The notes: generated by a model from the letters alone, not told the origin. 64,000 bases of DNA from an uncultured Clostridia bacterium (GCA_948739805.1 CAPYID010000006.1:1-64000), one strand, 5' to 3'. Positions 9,330 through 17,570 are shown, counted from the first letter of the stretch. Numbers and translations: made by a program.

Positions 9330-9370
9330 AAAATATAAGAGACACATATAATATGTGTCTCTTATATTTT
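9330..9370. terminator. Palindromic bidirectional terminator
   Basis: A nearly perfect 20-bp-arm palindrome centred at 9350 (TAAGAGACACATAT with its complement). It lies between the convergent ends of the glycosyltransferase (9316) and the M23 gene (9369), with A/T runs on both flanks. Confidence 0.85.
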
Positions 9371-10355
9371 ATAGATATATCTCTGGATTATATGTAACTC
9401 CATTTACTCTTATTTCGAAGTGGCAGTGTGGTCCTGTTGAACGTCCTGTGTTTCCTGATTTTGCTATTACATCTCCTGCTGAAACTGTTTGCCCTACTTT
9501 ACATGTTAATGAACTATTGTGTCCATAGTATGTTTGTACTCCATTTCCATGTGATATTATTACTAAATATCCATATCCACCTGAGTTCCATCCTGAGTAT
9601 GTTACTGTTCCTGCTGCTGATGCATATATATTTGTTCCTACTGGTACTGCAAAGTCTATTCCTCCATGTAGTCTTCCCCATCTTCTTCCATATCTTGATG
9701 ATATACGTGGTGATGCTACTGGGTAGTTGAAGGCTTTTCCTATATTTGGTCCTGTTTTTGAACCTGCTGTTGGCTTACTAGTATTTGATGATGATATCGT
9801 AACTTTTTTTGTTACTTTCTTTTGTTGATATAGTGAAGCTATTGCTTCTTCTGTTTGTTTTAATTCTCCTAATTCTACACTATATTTCTCTATTATTGAT
9901 AATCCATCTGCATTAGAACTATTTTTTTCTTTTAGTTGATTAACTGCTGTTTCTGCTTCTTGGAATGTTGATACATTTAGTTGTTCTTCGTTGTTTACTG
10001 CTATTGCATAGTATTTATAATATACTGTTCCTGTTTCCTTTACCATGTTGTATATTTCTTCGTCATTTGGTACTATATCTTTTTTTAGCAAACATAATTC
10101 ATATGTTGGCATATTATCTACCTGTGCAAATGCAACGTTTTCCCCGTTTCCATCTCCTTCATGTAAATATTTATCTATTCTTGCTTGTAACTTTTGTTTA
10201 TCTTCACTGTAACCTACAAATTCTCCGTTTAAGTGTACTTCATATATTGGCTTGTATAAAAATATTACTATTCCTATTATTAATAGTGCTGCTATTATAA
10301 AAATAGTTATGAATTTTACTGATGCCCTGACTGCTACTAGTGCCTTTCTTATCAT
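9369..10355 (-). CDS. Membrane-anchored M23 (LytM-type) peptidoglycan endopeptidase
   Basis: 328 residues. One transmembrane segment lies at about 16-34, followed by an extracellular linker with a helical part and a Ser/Thr-rich hinge near 185-200. A C-terminal peptidase_M23 domain covers about 215-328. Zinc-site motifs are visible: HGGIDFA (first His and Asp), GHGNGVQTYYGH and HCHFE. Domain end and gene end coincide. The family cuts peptide cross-bridges in peptidoglycan. The start overlaps the recR stop by four bases (ATGA), so it is the last gene of the dnaX–ybaB–recR operon. Confidence 0.88.
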   Translation of the reverse strand: MIRKALVAVRASVKFITIFIIAALLIIGIVIFLYKPIYEVHLNGEFVGYSEDKQKLQARIDKYLHEGDGNGENVAFAQVDNMPTYELCLLKKDIVPNDEEIYNMVKETGTVYYKYYAIAVNNEEQLNVSTFQEAETAVNQLKEKNSSNADGLSIIEKYSVELGELKQTEEAIASLYQQKKVTKKVTISSSNTSKPTAGSKTGPNIGKAFNYPVASPRISSRYGRRWGRLHGGIDFAVPVGTNIYASAAGTVTYSGWNSGGYGYLVIISHGNGVQTYYGHNSSLTCKVGQTVSAGDVIAKSGNTGRSTGPHCHFEIRVNGVTYNPEIYL

Positions 10356-10954
10356 ATTTCTCTTCTCCCTTCAAGTGCTTTTGTTAACGTTATTTCATCT
10401 GCGTATTCTATATCTCCTCCAACTGGAACTCCATGTGCTATTCTTGTTACTTTTATTCCAAATGGCTTGATTAGTTTGGATAAATACATTGCTGTTGCTT
10501 CCCCTTCTACTCTTGGGTTTGTTGCTATTATTACTTCTTCTATTTTTTCTTCTCCTGCTAGTCTATTTAATAGTTCTTTTATTTTTATGTCTTCTGGTCC
10601 AATTCCGTTCATTGGTGAAATTGAGCCATGTAATACATGATATACTCCTTTATATTCGTGTGTTCTTTCCATTGCTATTATGTCTCTTACATCTTCTACT
10701 ACACATATGCTTTTGTGATTTCTTTTTTCGTTTCCACATATTGGGCATGGGTCTGTGTCTGATATGTTAAAACATTTTGAACAGTATTTTAGGTTTTTCT
10801 TTGCATTTAGTATTGAGTTGATAAAGTCTTGTGTTTCTTGTTCACTTGCATTTAACATATGAAATGCTAGTCTTGCTGCAGTTTTGCTTCCTATGCTTGG
10901 TAGTTTTGCGAAACTTTCTATTAGTTTTTCTATTGATGGCGAGTAGTACGACAT
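10352..10954 (-). CDS. recR: Recombination mediator protein RecR
   Basis: 200 residues, the normal length. N-terminal helix-hairpin-helix (KLPSIGSKTAARLAFH), a four-cysteine zinc site (Cys58, Cys61, Cys70, Cys73 in CSKC...CPIC), then the Toprim domain beginning CVVEDVRDI, and the closing Walker-B-like segment near GVPVGGDIEYADE. RecR loads RecA with RecF/RecO at gapped DNA. Its place after dnaX and ybaB is the standard Firmicutes order. A ~120-nt structured repeat sits between ybaB and recR (10979-11103). Confidence 0.96.
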   Translation of the reverse strand: MSYYSPSIEKLIESFAKLPSIGSKTAARLAFHMLNASEQETQDFINSILNAKKNLKYCSKCFNISDTDPCPICGNEKRNHKSICVVEDVRDIIAMERTHEYKGVYHVLHGSISPMNGIGPEDIKIKELLNRLAGEEKIEEVIIATNPRVEGEATAMYLSKLIKPFGIKVTRIAHGVPVGGDIEYADEITLTKALEGRREI

Positions 10955-10978
10955 TTATCTCTACACCTTTCTATTTTT

Positions 10979-11103
10979 GGTGTTGAACAATAATTGCCAT
11001 TTTGATTCGTTGTTGCTCAGTCGATTTCTCCTCAACGTGCATTAGCATACCTCTGGGAATATCGACTCCACACGCCTTGCCAAATAACAATTCTTGCTCA
11101 ACT
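10979..11103. repeat. Structured intergenic element, copy A
   Basis: Three nested stems: outer TGTTGAACAATAATTGC with the inverse near 11088-11102; middle CAGTCGATTTCTCC (11018) with GGGAATATCGACTC (11055); and an inner GTGC-ATTA-GCAT hairpin at 11037-11048. The core CCTCAACGTGCATTAGCATACCTC lies at 11030-11053. The same architecture and core, in the opposite orientation, is at 47521-47641. Unlike a gene-specific leader, it lies between ybaB and recR with its core reading on the plus strand. Confidence 0.7.
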
Positions 11104-11114
11104 TATATAATATG

Positions 11115-11459
11115 CTACATAATTCCTGGAATGTTAAACTTCCCTAGGGCAATATTCTGTGCATCATCTACTTTTCTAAGTGCTTCGTTTACACATGTTA
11201 GTATTAAGTCTTGTAACATTTCTACGTCTTCTGGGTCAACTACATCTTGCTTTATTTTTATTGTTTTTATTGTTTTTGCTCCTGTTACTGTTGCTTCTAT
11301 TGCTCCTCCCCCTGCTGTTGCTGAGAATTCTTTTGCTACTAGCTCTTCTTGTGATTTTTCAACATCTGCTTGCATTTTTTTTGCTTCTTTCATTAGTTGA
11401 TTGATGTTCATTCCTCCAAGTCCTTTCATTCCACCTGGAAATCCTCCTCTTTTTGACAT
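11115..11459 (-). CDS. YbaB/EbfC family nucleoid-associated protein
   Basis: 114 residues. Gly/Met-rich N-terminus (FPGGMKGLGGMNINQLMKEA), a long helix with KKMQADVEKSQEEL, then the conserved FSATAGGGAIEATVTG strand region. This is the DNA-binding tweezer-shaped dimer of the YbaB/EbfC family. It is encoded between dnaX and recR as in most Firmicutes and is probably co-transcribed with both. Role: nucleoid binding, possibly linked to recombination repair through its neighbours. Confidence 0.94.
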   Translation of the reverse strand: MSKRGGFPGGMKGLGGMNINQLMKEAKKMQADVEKSQEELVAKEFSATAGGGAIEATVTGAKTIKTIKIKQDVVDPEDVEMLQDLILTCVNEALRKVDDAQNIALGKFNIPGIM

Positions 11460-11567
11460 TTTATTATCATCCTTTCTTTTTTATTAGTTTGGAAAGTTCT
11501 TTTTTTGTGTAATGACAGGTATTACTCACCTGAGTTGCAACTTTATTTCTCTTGTAGATTTAAATTT

Positions 11568-13262
11568 TTATTCGTCTATATAGTTTATGTCTATCCCTAA
11601 GTCTGCTAAGTCATCTAATGAGCTTATGCTGTTCTTTTTTTCTGTTTCTACTTTGTTTTGTTTTACTGTAGTGGTTTGTGCACTTTTTTTATTTTCTACT
11701 GTTTTTGATGGTTTGTCTATATATTTTATTTGCATTTCTTTTCCACATGCAATTGATACTAGTTTTTCAATTTCTTTTTTGTTTTCATTTTGCTCTAATA
11801 ATCTTTTTCTAAAGTCATTTAGTCCACCTTGAAATTCTATTCCGATTGTCATATCATTTAATTCTATTGCTCTTGAGTTTAGTAAGTTTGCATATATCAT
11901 GACTTTTCCATTACTTTTTAGCTGTTGTAAAATATTTGGCCAGAATTCTTGTGATTTTAAGTTTTCTGTAGATATTGTTGGTGGTTCTTCATTTTTTTCT
12001 TCTATTGTTTGCTTGTTGTTTTTTTCTATAGTTTTGTTTTCTTCTTTTTGTGTTTTTGTATTTTCTTTTGAAGTACTTATTTCCCTAGGCGTCTGGTTTT
12101 GAATTTGTGTTGCTGTATTTGTTAATATTCCATTTTGCATTTTATTTTCTAGTGCTTTTATTCTTTCTTCTAGTCCTTTTGTTTCTTCATTTACACATAA
12201 GTTTATTATTCCTGTTTGGAATATTATTGTTTTTTGTGTTGATTGCTTTATTTTGTTTTCCATTTCTGATAGTTTTAGTATTATTTTTAGTAACCTTTCT
12301 TTTGATGCTTTTTCTGCTATTTGATTTATTTTTTCTGTCTCTTCTTTATTGTATATTTCTGGTTGCTTGCCTATTTTAGTGACTAATATATCTTTTGTGT
12401 ATTTTATCATTTCCCATAAAAAATTGGTTAGGTCTTTTCCTTCATTTATTACATTGTCTATTTCTTCTATTGCTTTTTCTACATTGCTGTCTATTATTGC
12501 TTCTGTTGTTTTATGAATATATGTTAGCTTTGGAATGCCGACTAAGTCTTTTACTTTGTCTACATCGATTTTGCTTTCTCCTTCTTGTATACATCTTTCT
12601 AATATGCTTAATGCATCCCTCATTGCTCCTTCTGATAGTATTGCTATTAGGTTTAAGGCTTCTTCATTTATTTCTATTTGATTTTTTTCACATACTAGTT
12701 TTAACCTTTTTGCTATGTCCTGGTTTGATATTTTTTTGAAGTCAAATCTTTGACATCTTGAAAGTATTGTTACTGGAAGCTTTTGTGGTTCTGTTGTTGC
12801 TAATATGAATTTTACATGTTGTGGTGGTTCTTCTAATGTTTTTAGTAGTGCATTAAATGCTCCTGTTGATAACATGTGTACCTCGTCTATTATGTATATT
12901 CTGTATTTTGCTCGTGTTGGAAGAAAGTTTACTTCATTTCTTATTTCTCTTATATCTTCTACACTGTTGTTTGATGCTGCATCCATTTCTACTACATCTG
13001 TTAGTGAACCTTCTAGTATTGCTTTACATATTTCACATTCATTACATGGTTCTCCTTCTTTAGGGTTTTCACAGTTTACCGCTCTTGCTAGTATTTTTGC
13101 TATTGACGTTTTTCCTGTTCCCCTTGTTCCATTTAGGAGATATGCATGTCCTATTCTTCCTGTTTTTATTTGGTTTTTTAGTGTTGTTTTTATGTGTTCT
13201 TGTCCTACTACTTCTGCGAAGGTTTTTGGCCTAAATGCTCTGTATAACGCTGTATATGCCAT
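11568..13262 (-). CDS. dnaX: DNA polymerase III subunit gamma/tau
   Basis: 564 residues. AAA+ clamp-loader ATPase: Walker A GTRGTGKTS at 45-53, zinc-binding cysteines in CENPKEGEPCNECEIC (64-79), Walker B IYIIDEVHML near 125, and sensor/arginine-finger motif LSRCQRFDF. The C-terminal part is long, low-complexity and Lys/Glu/Asn-rich (about 365-440), followed by a tau-like domain. ATG 13262 is preceded by AAAGGAGG. It sits downstream of the SRP RNA and upstream of ybaB–recR, the classical order. I did not find a convincing frameshift signal for a separate gamma form. Confidence 0.95.
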   Translation of the reverse strand: MAYTALYRAFRPKTFAEVVGQEHIKTTLKNQIKTGRIGHAYLLNGTRGTGKTSIAKILARAVNCENPKEGEPCNECEICKAILEGSLTDVVEMDAASNNSVEDIREIRNEVNFLPTRAKYRIYIIDEVHMLSTGAFNALLKTLEEPPQHVKFILATTEPQKLPVTILSRCQRFDFKKISNQDIAKRLKLVCEKNQIEINEEALNLIAILSEGAMRDALSILERCIQEGESKIDVDKVKDLVGIPKLTYIHKTTEAIIDSNVEKAIEEIDNVINEGKDLTNFLWEMIKYTKDILVTKIGKQPEIYNKEETEKINQIAEKASKERLLKIILKLSEMENKIKQSTQKTIIFQTGIINLCVNEETKGLEERIKALENKMQNGILTNTATQIQNQTPREISTSKENTKTQKEENKTIEKNNKQTIEEKNEEPPTISTENLKSQEFWPNILQQLKSNGKVMIYANLLNSRAIELNDMTIGIEFQGGLNDFRKRLLEQNENKKEIEKLVSIACGKEMQIKYIDKPSKTVENKKSAQTTTVKQNKVETEKKNSISSLDDLADLGIDINYIDE

Positions 13263-13296
13263 ATATGCCTCCTTTGTTTTATTATAAAAATTTAAT

Positions 13297-13326
13297 AATT
13301 TCTAAGCGATTTTTCGCATAGAAATT
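13297..13326. terminator. Hairpin between SRP RNA and dnaX
   Basis: AATTTCTA(T)GCGA...TCGC(T)TAGAAATT stem, about 12 bp, with A/T flanks. It may end SRP RNA read-through or lie in the dnaX leader. Confidence 0.55.
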
Positions 13327-13345
13327 TTAATTTTTAAGGTGTAAA

Positions 13346-13472
13346 AAACCTAACTCCTCTAGGGAAAGTACACTTCACATAAATGCACTATTTATCGCTG
13401 CTTTCTTCCGAACCTGACGAGATTCATAGCTTTTTATTGAAATCTACTCTCCATACAAGAGTTAGATTTTTT
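13346..13472 (-). ncRNA. ffs: Signal recognition particle RNA (small bacterial SRP RNA)
   Basis: The minus strand contains the domain IV core GTCAGGTTCGGAAGAAAGCA, with its GGAA loop and asymmetric A-rich bulge. The RNA ends pair as AATCTAACTC (5') with GAGTTAGGTT (3'), followed by six T, which acts as terminator. Length about 120-125 nt, close to the short bacterial form without an Alu domain. It scaffolds Ffh in co-translational targeting. Location between tadA and dnaX is typical of Firmicutes. Confidence 0.9.
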
Positions 13473-13483
13473 AATTTTATATT

Positions 13484-13512
13484 ATTATACATCTTATTTA
13501 TTTTTTTTTCAA
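13484..13512 (-). promoter_or_regulatory. Sigma-A-type promoter for SRP RNA
   Basis: On the minus strand TTGAAA, 17-bp spacer, TATAAT. The predicted start is about 5-10 bases upstream of the SRP 5' stem. Confidence 0.75.
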
Positions 13513-13517
13513 TGTTT

Positions 13518-14270
13518 TTATCTTAAATTTCTTCTAAAAATTATTTCTTTTAAATCTGTTTTCTCATAATGTGATGTTCCTTCTTCTATTATGTTTCCTG
13601 ATGGTAGGTCTAGGGTTACTGTTCCCGTATATATTATATCTGATTTTAGTTTTATTGATATATCAAATGATATTTTACATTGTATGTCTTTATATTCTAT
13701 ATTTTGTTCTTTTAGTATTGTTCCATCATGTTTTATTTCATCTTTGTTTGATGTGTATGTTCCTATGTCTTCTAGCGTATATCTGAATAGGATTAGACCT
13801 CCTTGATTTGCTATTTCTAATTTTTTTATGCTTGTGTTTTCTTTCCCTGTATATTCTATTTTTTCTTTTATTTCATTTTCTTCTGTATTTTCATATGTTA
13901 TGTTTTCTTTTTCCGTAGGTTTATATATCTTTATTGTTCCGATGTTTGGTTTTTCTACTATTTGTAGATTATCTATTATTATTTGATCTATTATTTCTAC
14001 TTCTTCATAGTTTTTGTTTTTTGATATTTCTAAGTATATGTCATTGTTTTGTGATAATTTTAGGTTCCATTTATTTTCTGTTTGTTCGTTTTGTATGTCT
14101 TTTCCTTCTGCTGTGCTTATTACCATTATTTTTGATAGTTCAAATGGTAGGTTGTCTTCTCCTTCTACATTGTATTTTAATATTAACAGTGCTATTATTG
14201 TTGCTATTAATATGGTTATGAGTATTGCTGTGAATATACGTATTATTTTTTTTATTACTTGGTCTTGCAT
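13518..14270 (-). CDS. Single-pass membrane protein of unknown function
   Basis: 250 residues starting at ATG 14270 behind GGAGACAAACCT. One transmembrane helix at about 10-32, then an outside-facing domain rich in Lys, Glu, Ile and Asn that looks mostly beta-stranded. There is no cysteine cluster, catalytic motif or repeat I recognise. It lies 16 bases after tadA and just before the SRP RNA promoter, so it is co-transcribed with tadA. I do not recognise the family. Confidence 0.75.
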   Translation of the reverse strand: MQDQVIKKIIRIFTAILITILIATIIALLILKYNVEGEDNLPFELSKIMVISTAEGKDIQNEQTENKWNLKLSQNNDIYLEISKNKNYEEVEIIDQIIIDNLQIVEKPNIGTIKIYKPTEKENITYENTEENEIKEKIEYTGKENTSIKKLEIANQGGLILFRYTLEDIGTYTSNKDEIKHDGTILKEQNIEYKDIQCKISFDISIKLKSDIIYTGTVTLDLPSGNIIEEGTSHYEKTDLKEIIFRRNLR

Positions 14271-14286
14271 AGGTTTGTCTCCTTTG

Positions 14287-14745
14287 TTATTTTTTTTGCC
14301 TTAATTCTTTGAAAAATTTTTTTAATATTTGTTCACATTCTTTTTGGTTCAGTCCTTCTTCTTTTTCTACTTTATAGTTTTGTTTGTATTCTTCTAATAT
14401 GTTTGTTACTGAACCACATGCACCGTTCTTCTTGTCCATTGTTCCTATATATATTTTGTCTAGCCTGGCATTTATTATTGCCCCTGCACACATTGGACAT
14501 GGCTCTAGTGTTACATACATTTCACATCCGTTTAATCTCCATGCACCTATTTTTTTGCTTGCCTTTTTTATTGCTATTATTTCTGCATGCATTGTAGTGT
14601 CTGCCTTTTCTTCTTTTTGGTTATGCCCTCTGGCTATTATTTTCCCGTCTTTTACTATTATTGCTCCTATTGGCACTTCTAGTTTTCCGTAAGCTTTCCT
14701 GGCTTCTTTTATTGCTTCTTTCATGAATTTATCTTTTTCTTCCAT
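14287..14745 (-). CDS. tadA: tRNA-specific adenosine deaminase TadA
   Basis: 152 residues, full length. Cytidine/deoxycytidylate deaminase zinc site: His53-Ala-Glu55 (MHAEIIAI) and Cys83-Pro-Met-Cys86 (EPCPMCAGAI). The N-terminal helix and GHNQKEE/ADTTMHAE arrangement match TadA rather than free-base deaminases. It converts A34 to inosine in tRNA-Arg(ACG). AAAAGGAG precedes ATG 14745. First gene of the tadA–unknown pair ahead of SRP RNA and dnaX. Confidence 0.95.
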   Translation of the reverse strand: MEEKDKFMKEAIKEARKAYGKLEVPIGAIIVKDGKIIARGHNQKEEKADTTMHAEIIAIKKASKKIGAWRLNGCEMYVTLEPCPMCAGAIINARLDKIYIGTMDKKNGACGSVTNILEEYKQNYKVEKEEGLNQKECEQILKKFFKELRQKK

Positions 14746-14806
14746 GAATTCTCCTTTTTGTTTCTACATTATTCACTATTAACTTTTCACTATTAATTAT
14801 TCACTG

Positions 14807-14826
14807 CGACTTGCTAAAGTCGCACA
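14807..14826. terminator. Short hairpin after tRNA-Arg
   Basis: TGCGACTTTAGCAAGTCGCA forms an 8-bp stem right after the tRNA 3' end on the minus strand. There is no clean T tract, so this may be a processing structure instead of a terminator. Confidence 0.4.
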
Positions 14827-14828
14827 TA

Positions 14829-14904
14829 TGGTGTGCCCAGGCCGACTCGAACGGCCATCGGTTGCTTAGGAGGCAACTGCTCTATCCAGCTAAGCTATGA
14901 GCAC
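14829..14904 (-). tRNA. tRNA-Arg (anticodon CCU)
   Basis: 76 nt including the encoded CCA. Acceptor GTGCTCA pairs with TGGGCAC. The anticodon arm GTTGC-CTCCTAA-GCAAC gives CCU, and the T arm has GTTCGAGTC. Complete cloverleaf on the minus strand. Confidence 0.95.
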
Positions 14905-14963
14905 ATTTACTTGTTTATTATATTATATTTCCTTTTTATTTTCAAGAGGTCTTTTAATTATTA

Positions 14964-15007
14964 CAGAGAAATTTAATCATATTACAGAAATATTACAAAG
15001 ACCAAGA
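14964..15007. repeat. Direct repeat flanking the 15-17 kb module (left copy)
   Basis: 44 bp matching 17371-17414 with one mismatch. The bases that follow (ATCAGTATT) resemble the right arm of the MITE-like element instead. The two copies bracket the two-gene module. Confidence 0.8.
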
Positions 15008-15045
15008 TCAGTATTGCTTCTTAAATTTTATGTGGCAGAATTTGC

Positions 15046-15069
15046 AAAATTCTCCGTCCCCACTGGCAT
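15046..15069. repeat. Dispersed GCAAAATTCTCCGTCCC repeat (copy 1)
   Basis: Same sequence family as the tandem pair at 45029-45072, with two transitions. It lies between the left direct repeat and the module terminator. Confidence 0.6.
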
Positions 15070-15081
15070 AATATAACCAAA

Positions 15082-15111
15082 ACTGGATAGAGGCAATAAC
15101 CCCTATCCAGT
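15082..15111 (-). terminator. Terminator of the 15-17 kb module
   Basis: ACTGGATAG pairs with CTATCCAGT. On the minus strand this is followed by TTTTGG, 25 bases after the stop of the 467-residue gene. Confidence 0.7.
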
Positions 15112-15136
15112 CAAACTCATTTTGTGGATTGTATCC

Positions 15137-16540
15137 TTATGCAAATCTCTTGGCGAATATTTTTAATACAGCCATAAAAGATATCTTAGGACAGCTCTCT
15201 ACTAATTCAGGATGCACATCTAACCATTTATTAAAGTTTTCCTTTAAAATCGACTTAATGATCTCCTCTTTTACTTTAGGGAACATATTATGCAACTCAA
15301 GGATAACATTTTCATATTTGATTTTCTTAATATTACAAGCAATAACAAAGGATTGTGTAACCATTCTCTCTGTTGTGATCATACCAATATCAGTTAAGAA
15401 AGTTTCAACTTGTTCCTCAACTGTTTTAGTACAATCAAGTTTTTCCAGAGAATCACCAATGGCATTTAACAGGGCAGTTTCCTCTCCACCGACATTTTTA
15501 GCTCTCTTAGATTTAGTTTCAGACATAGTAACTTCCGAATTATCAACACCTTCAGGAATTGACTCTGTATGATTAACCTTCGCAGTAGTCTCAACTCCTT
15601 CCTCCTTCATAACTGTTTCTGCTTCGGCTACTTTTACAACATCATTGCCTGAATTAACTTCGGTATCATCATTCATTACAGTATTACCTGTGAAATTAAA
15701 TGTAGTACTTAACTGATTCAAAACCTTAGTAAAGAATTCAGGAGTAGTCCTTCCGACAACTGCATGAAATCTTTCTGCTCGCAAGAATCTTCCTTTATCC
15801 AACAATGCAGTGCCACTAGTATAATATTCGCTGTCATAGATCACATCTTTTGGAACATCAAATGTAAGATAAGAGAGAGATTCCACATTCTCGCTGGCTT
15901 TGCTAATAGGCACTAAATATGCCATACTACGAGTAGTAACTTTACATACAATAGCAAAAACATGACCACCACTAATCTCTCCTCCAAGGTGCACACCATA
16001 ATTGCAATCTACAATATCTCCAACAGAGTATTCAATACATCCCTTATTGTTATATCGCATTGAGATTTCACTTATGGAAGTCAAGATATAATCTCCAATT
16101 TCATTACTAGGTATATTCATCCTATACATTGCCCAGTAGGCAGTTTTCACAAATTTATTGATTAAACCTTCAATGTATTTATCTCTAAACTTCACCTTCT
16201 GGATAATCAAGTTTTCTTCACTTTGTGGAGCAACCACAGTAGGTGGCTTATTCTCATGTTTGGCAGTTTTTTCTGCCTCAACCTCTAGTTTATCTTTGTG
16301 AGAATTTTCTGCCAAAGTAGATTCATCAGAAGTATTTTCAATATTTACATTCGAAATTGTGTAATACTGATCAATTAACTCTATAATAGAGTCAATCGTA
16401 GAATCTTCAACATTTTCAGCTGTTACAAATCCATTTTCCAGATCAATCTGAACCCGACAAGAAATCTTGTTTACCTTTTTGATTAAGGACACAACACTTT
16501 CCCCTTTTTTAGCACTTACCTTAAATGTTATTTTTTTCAT
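15137..16540 (-). CDS. Multidomain protein with a central MazF/PemK-like (SH3-barrel) domain; unrecognised family
   Basis: 467 residues from ATG 16540; the ATG nine bases earlier abuts the AGGAGG, so I prefer 16540. Part 1 (about 1-65) looks like a small alpha/beta domain of the same layout as the start of the upstream gene. Part 2 (65-105) is a charged linker. Part 3 (about 110-285) contains YSVGDIVDCNYG, then ISGGHVFAIVCK, YLVPISK and GTALLDKGRF, the order of strands seen in MazF/PemK-type endoribonucleases. Part 4 is a Glu/Thr-rich linker. Part 5 (about 380-467) is all-helical (FLTDIG...ELHNMFPKVKEEIIKSIL), similar in pattern to the end of the upstream protein and loosely to Spo0A C-terminal domains. 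GC content and codon use differ from neighbours. Function unknown; toxin-like activity is a hypothesis. Confidence 0.6.
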   Translation of the reverse strand: MKKITFKVSAKKGESVVSLIKKVNKISCRVQIDLENGFVTAENVEDSTIDSIIELIDQYYTISNVNIENTSDESTLAENSHKDKLEVEAEKTAKHENKPPTVVAPQSEENLIIQKVKFRDKYIEGLINKFVKTAYWAMYRMNIPSNEIGDYILTSISEISMRYNNKGCIEYSVGDIVDCNYGVHLGGEISGGHVFAIVCKVTTRSMAYLVPISKASENVESLSYLTFDVPKDVIYDSEYYTSGTALLDKGRFLRAERFHAVVGRTTPEFFTKVLNQLSTTFNFTGNTVMNDDTEVNSGNDVVKVAEAETVMKEEGVETTAKVNHTESIPEGVDNSEVTMSETKSKRAKNVGGEETALLNAIGDSLEKLDCTKTVEEQVETFLTDIGMITTERMVTQSFVIACNIKKIKYENVILELHNMFPKVKEEIIKSILKENFNKWLDVHPELVESCPKISFMAVLKIFAKRFA

Positions 16541-17198
16541 CCTTCTCATCCTCCTTTTTAGTCAGGAAACTGTTTACTAAACGAATAAAATCAATAGTAG
16601 GAGATTTCTTGAACTTAAACAGTTCTTTTACTCTCGCTACAATAAGCCTTTTAATCTCATCCTCCCCAACATCTGGCTCACTTTTAGCAACACTATCACA
16701 TAATGTTTCTAAATTGAAATAAGCCTTCTTGGGCGAAATAAGTATTGCCTTGAAAAGATACTGGACACCGTTTCTCTGCATATCAAATCCGAACAACTTA
16801 ATGATGTTTTCAGCTTTAATCTTATCTGAAGCTCTAACCTGAGCAATCTTAAAGAGCTCACTTATATCAACTCGAGATAACAGTTGTATCTGTACCATAT
16901 TCAAGTCTGTTTGTGCGAGTACGACATCTGAATGTGTTTTAACTGCAACATCTTCAACCTCAGTTTCATCACTTTCAGGCTGATTAGTTTCCTTCTGAAT
17001 AAGTGGAATTACTTCGCCACCAAAGTTCTGAACATTGCAAATGTTTATACTTTCACAAAGTTCACCTAACAACTCATCGGAAATTTCGCCTTTCAGAATG
17101 ATTAGCTGATTAGAAATACTTGCTTCTTTAATGTTATATTGGGCAAGCAATTTACTAATCCGGCAAATGTCAAATGGTTTTGTTTTTAACTGTAACAC
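16521..17198 (-). CDS. Partner of the MazF-like protein; unrecognised family
   Basis: 225 residues from GTG 17198, eight bases after AAGGAGG. N-terminal alpha/beta domain (about 8-65: SKLLAQYNIKEASISNQLIILKGEISDELL is the core region, given here by positions 16-45 only in outline). Acidic linker near 70-95. Helical C-terminal domain (about 118-212) with IIKLFGFDMQ, YLFKAILISPKKAYFN and EIKRLIVARVKELF, a spacing reminiscent of the Spo0A DNA-binding domain. The end overlaps the next gene's start, so the two are translationally coupled. Both proteins share the N-terminal and C-terminal domain plan and only the second has the MazF-like insert. Possibly an antitoxin or regulator, by analogy only. 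Confidence 0.55.
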   Translation of the reverse strand: MLQLKTKPFDICRISKLLAQYNIKEASISNQLIILKGEISDELLGELCESINICNVQNFGGEVIPLIQKETNQPESDETEVEDVAVKTHSDVVLAQTDLNMVQIQLLSRVDISELFKIAQVRASDKIKAENIIKLFGFDMQRNGVQYLFKAILISPKKAYFNLETLCDSVAKSEPDVGEDEIKRLIVARVKELFKFKKSPTIDFIRLVNSFLTKKEDEKDEKNNI

Positions 17199-17282
17199 TA
17201 TGTAGCCCTCCTTTTAACTTTTTTGTTGTGGTTACTAGATACGTAATATAATGCTCCTTTTTTGTAGTAATTTGTTAAACTC

Positions 17283-17304
17283 CCCAAAAATACATTTTTG
17301 GGAA
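17283..17304 (-). promoter_or_regulatory. Hairpin in the leader of the two-gene module
   Basis: CCCAAAAAT and ATTTTTGGG arms form a stem between the promoter and the GTG start at 17198. No run of T follows on the minus strand. Possible RNA stabiliser or regulatory site. Confidence 0.45.
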
Positions 17305-17323
17305 TTTGCAACATTATGTAAAT

Positions 17324-17352
17324 ATTATACTATACTTTTTTTTAATTTTCAA
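17324..17352 (-). promoter_or_regulatory. Promoter of the two-gene module
   Basis: On the minus strand TTGAAA, 17-bp spacer, TATAAT. It lies immediately beside the MITE-like element (17354). Confidence 0.65.
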
Positions 17353-17353
17353 T

Positions 17354-17530
17354 AGTATTAGCATTAGCCTCAGGGAAATTTAATCATATTACAGAAATAT
17401 TACAAAGACCAAGAGAAGTAGGGGCGATTACTAATCGCCCCTACATTCTCTCTACTATTTCTAAATACTGCTCTTGGTCCTTGCAATATTTTTGTAATAT
17501 GACTAATTTTCCCTGCATTAGCCTTGTAAT
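17354..17530. mobile_element. MITE-like element with long terminal inverted repeats
   Basis: The left arm (17354-17420, beginning TTAGCATTAGCC) is matched inversely by the right arm (17465-17523, ending at GGCTAATGCAGGG on the minus strand). Between them is GTAGGGGCGATT with its inverse AATCGCCCCTAC. About 175 bp, no ORF, and the left arm recurs at 14964. It has the features of a miniature inverted-repeat transposable element. I see no clear target-site duplication. Confidence 0.7.
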
Positions 17531-17570
17531 TAATTTGTGATAATATTACCCTAAGAAAATATCTCATGAA

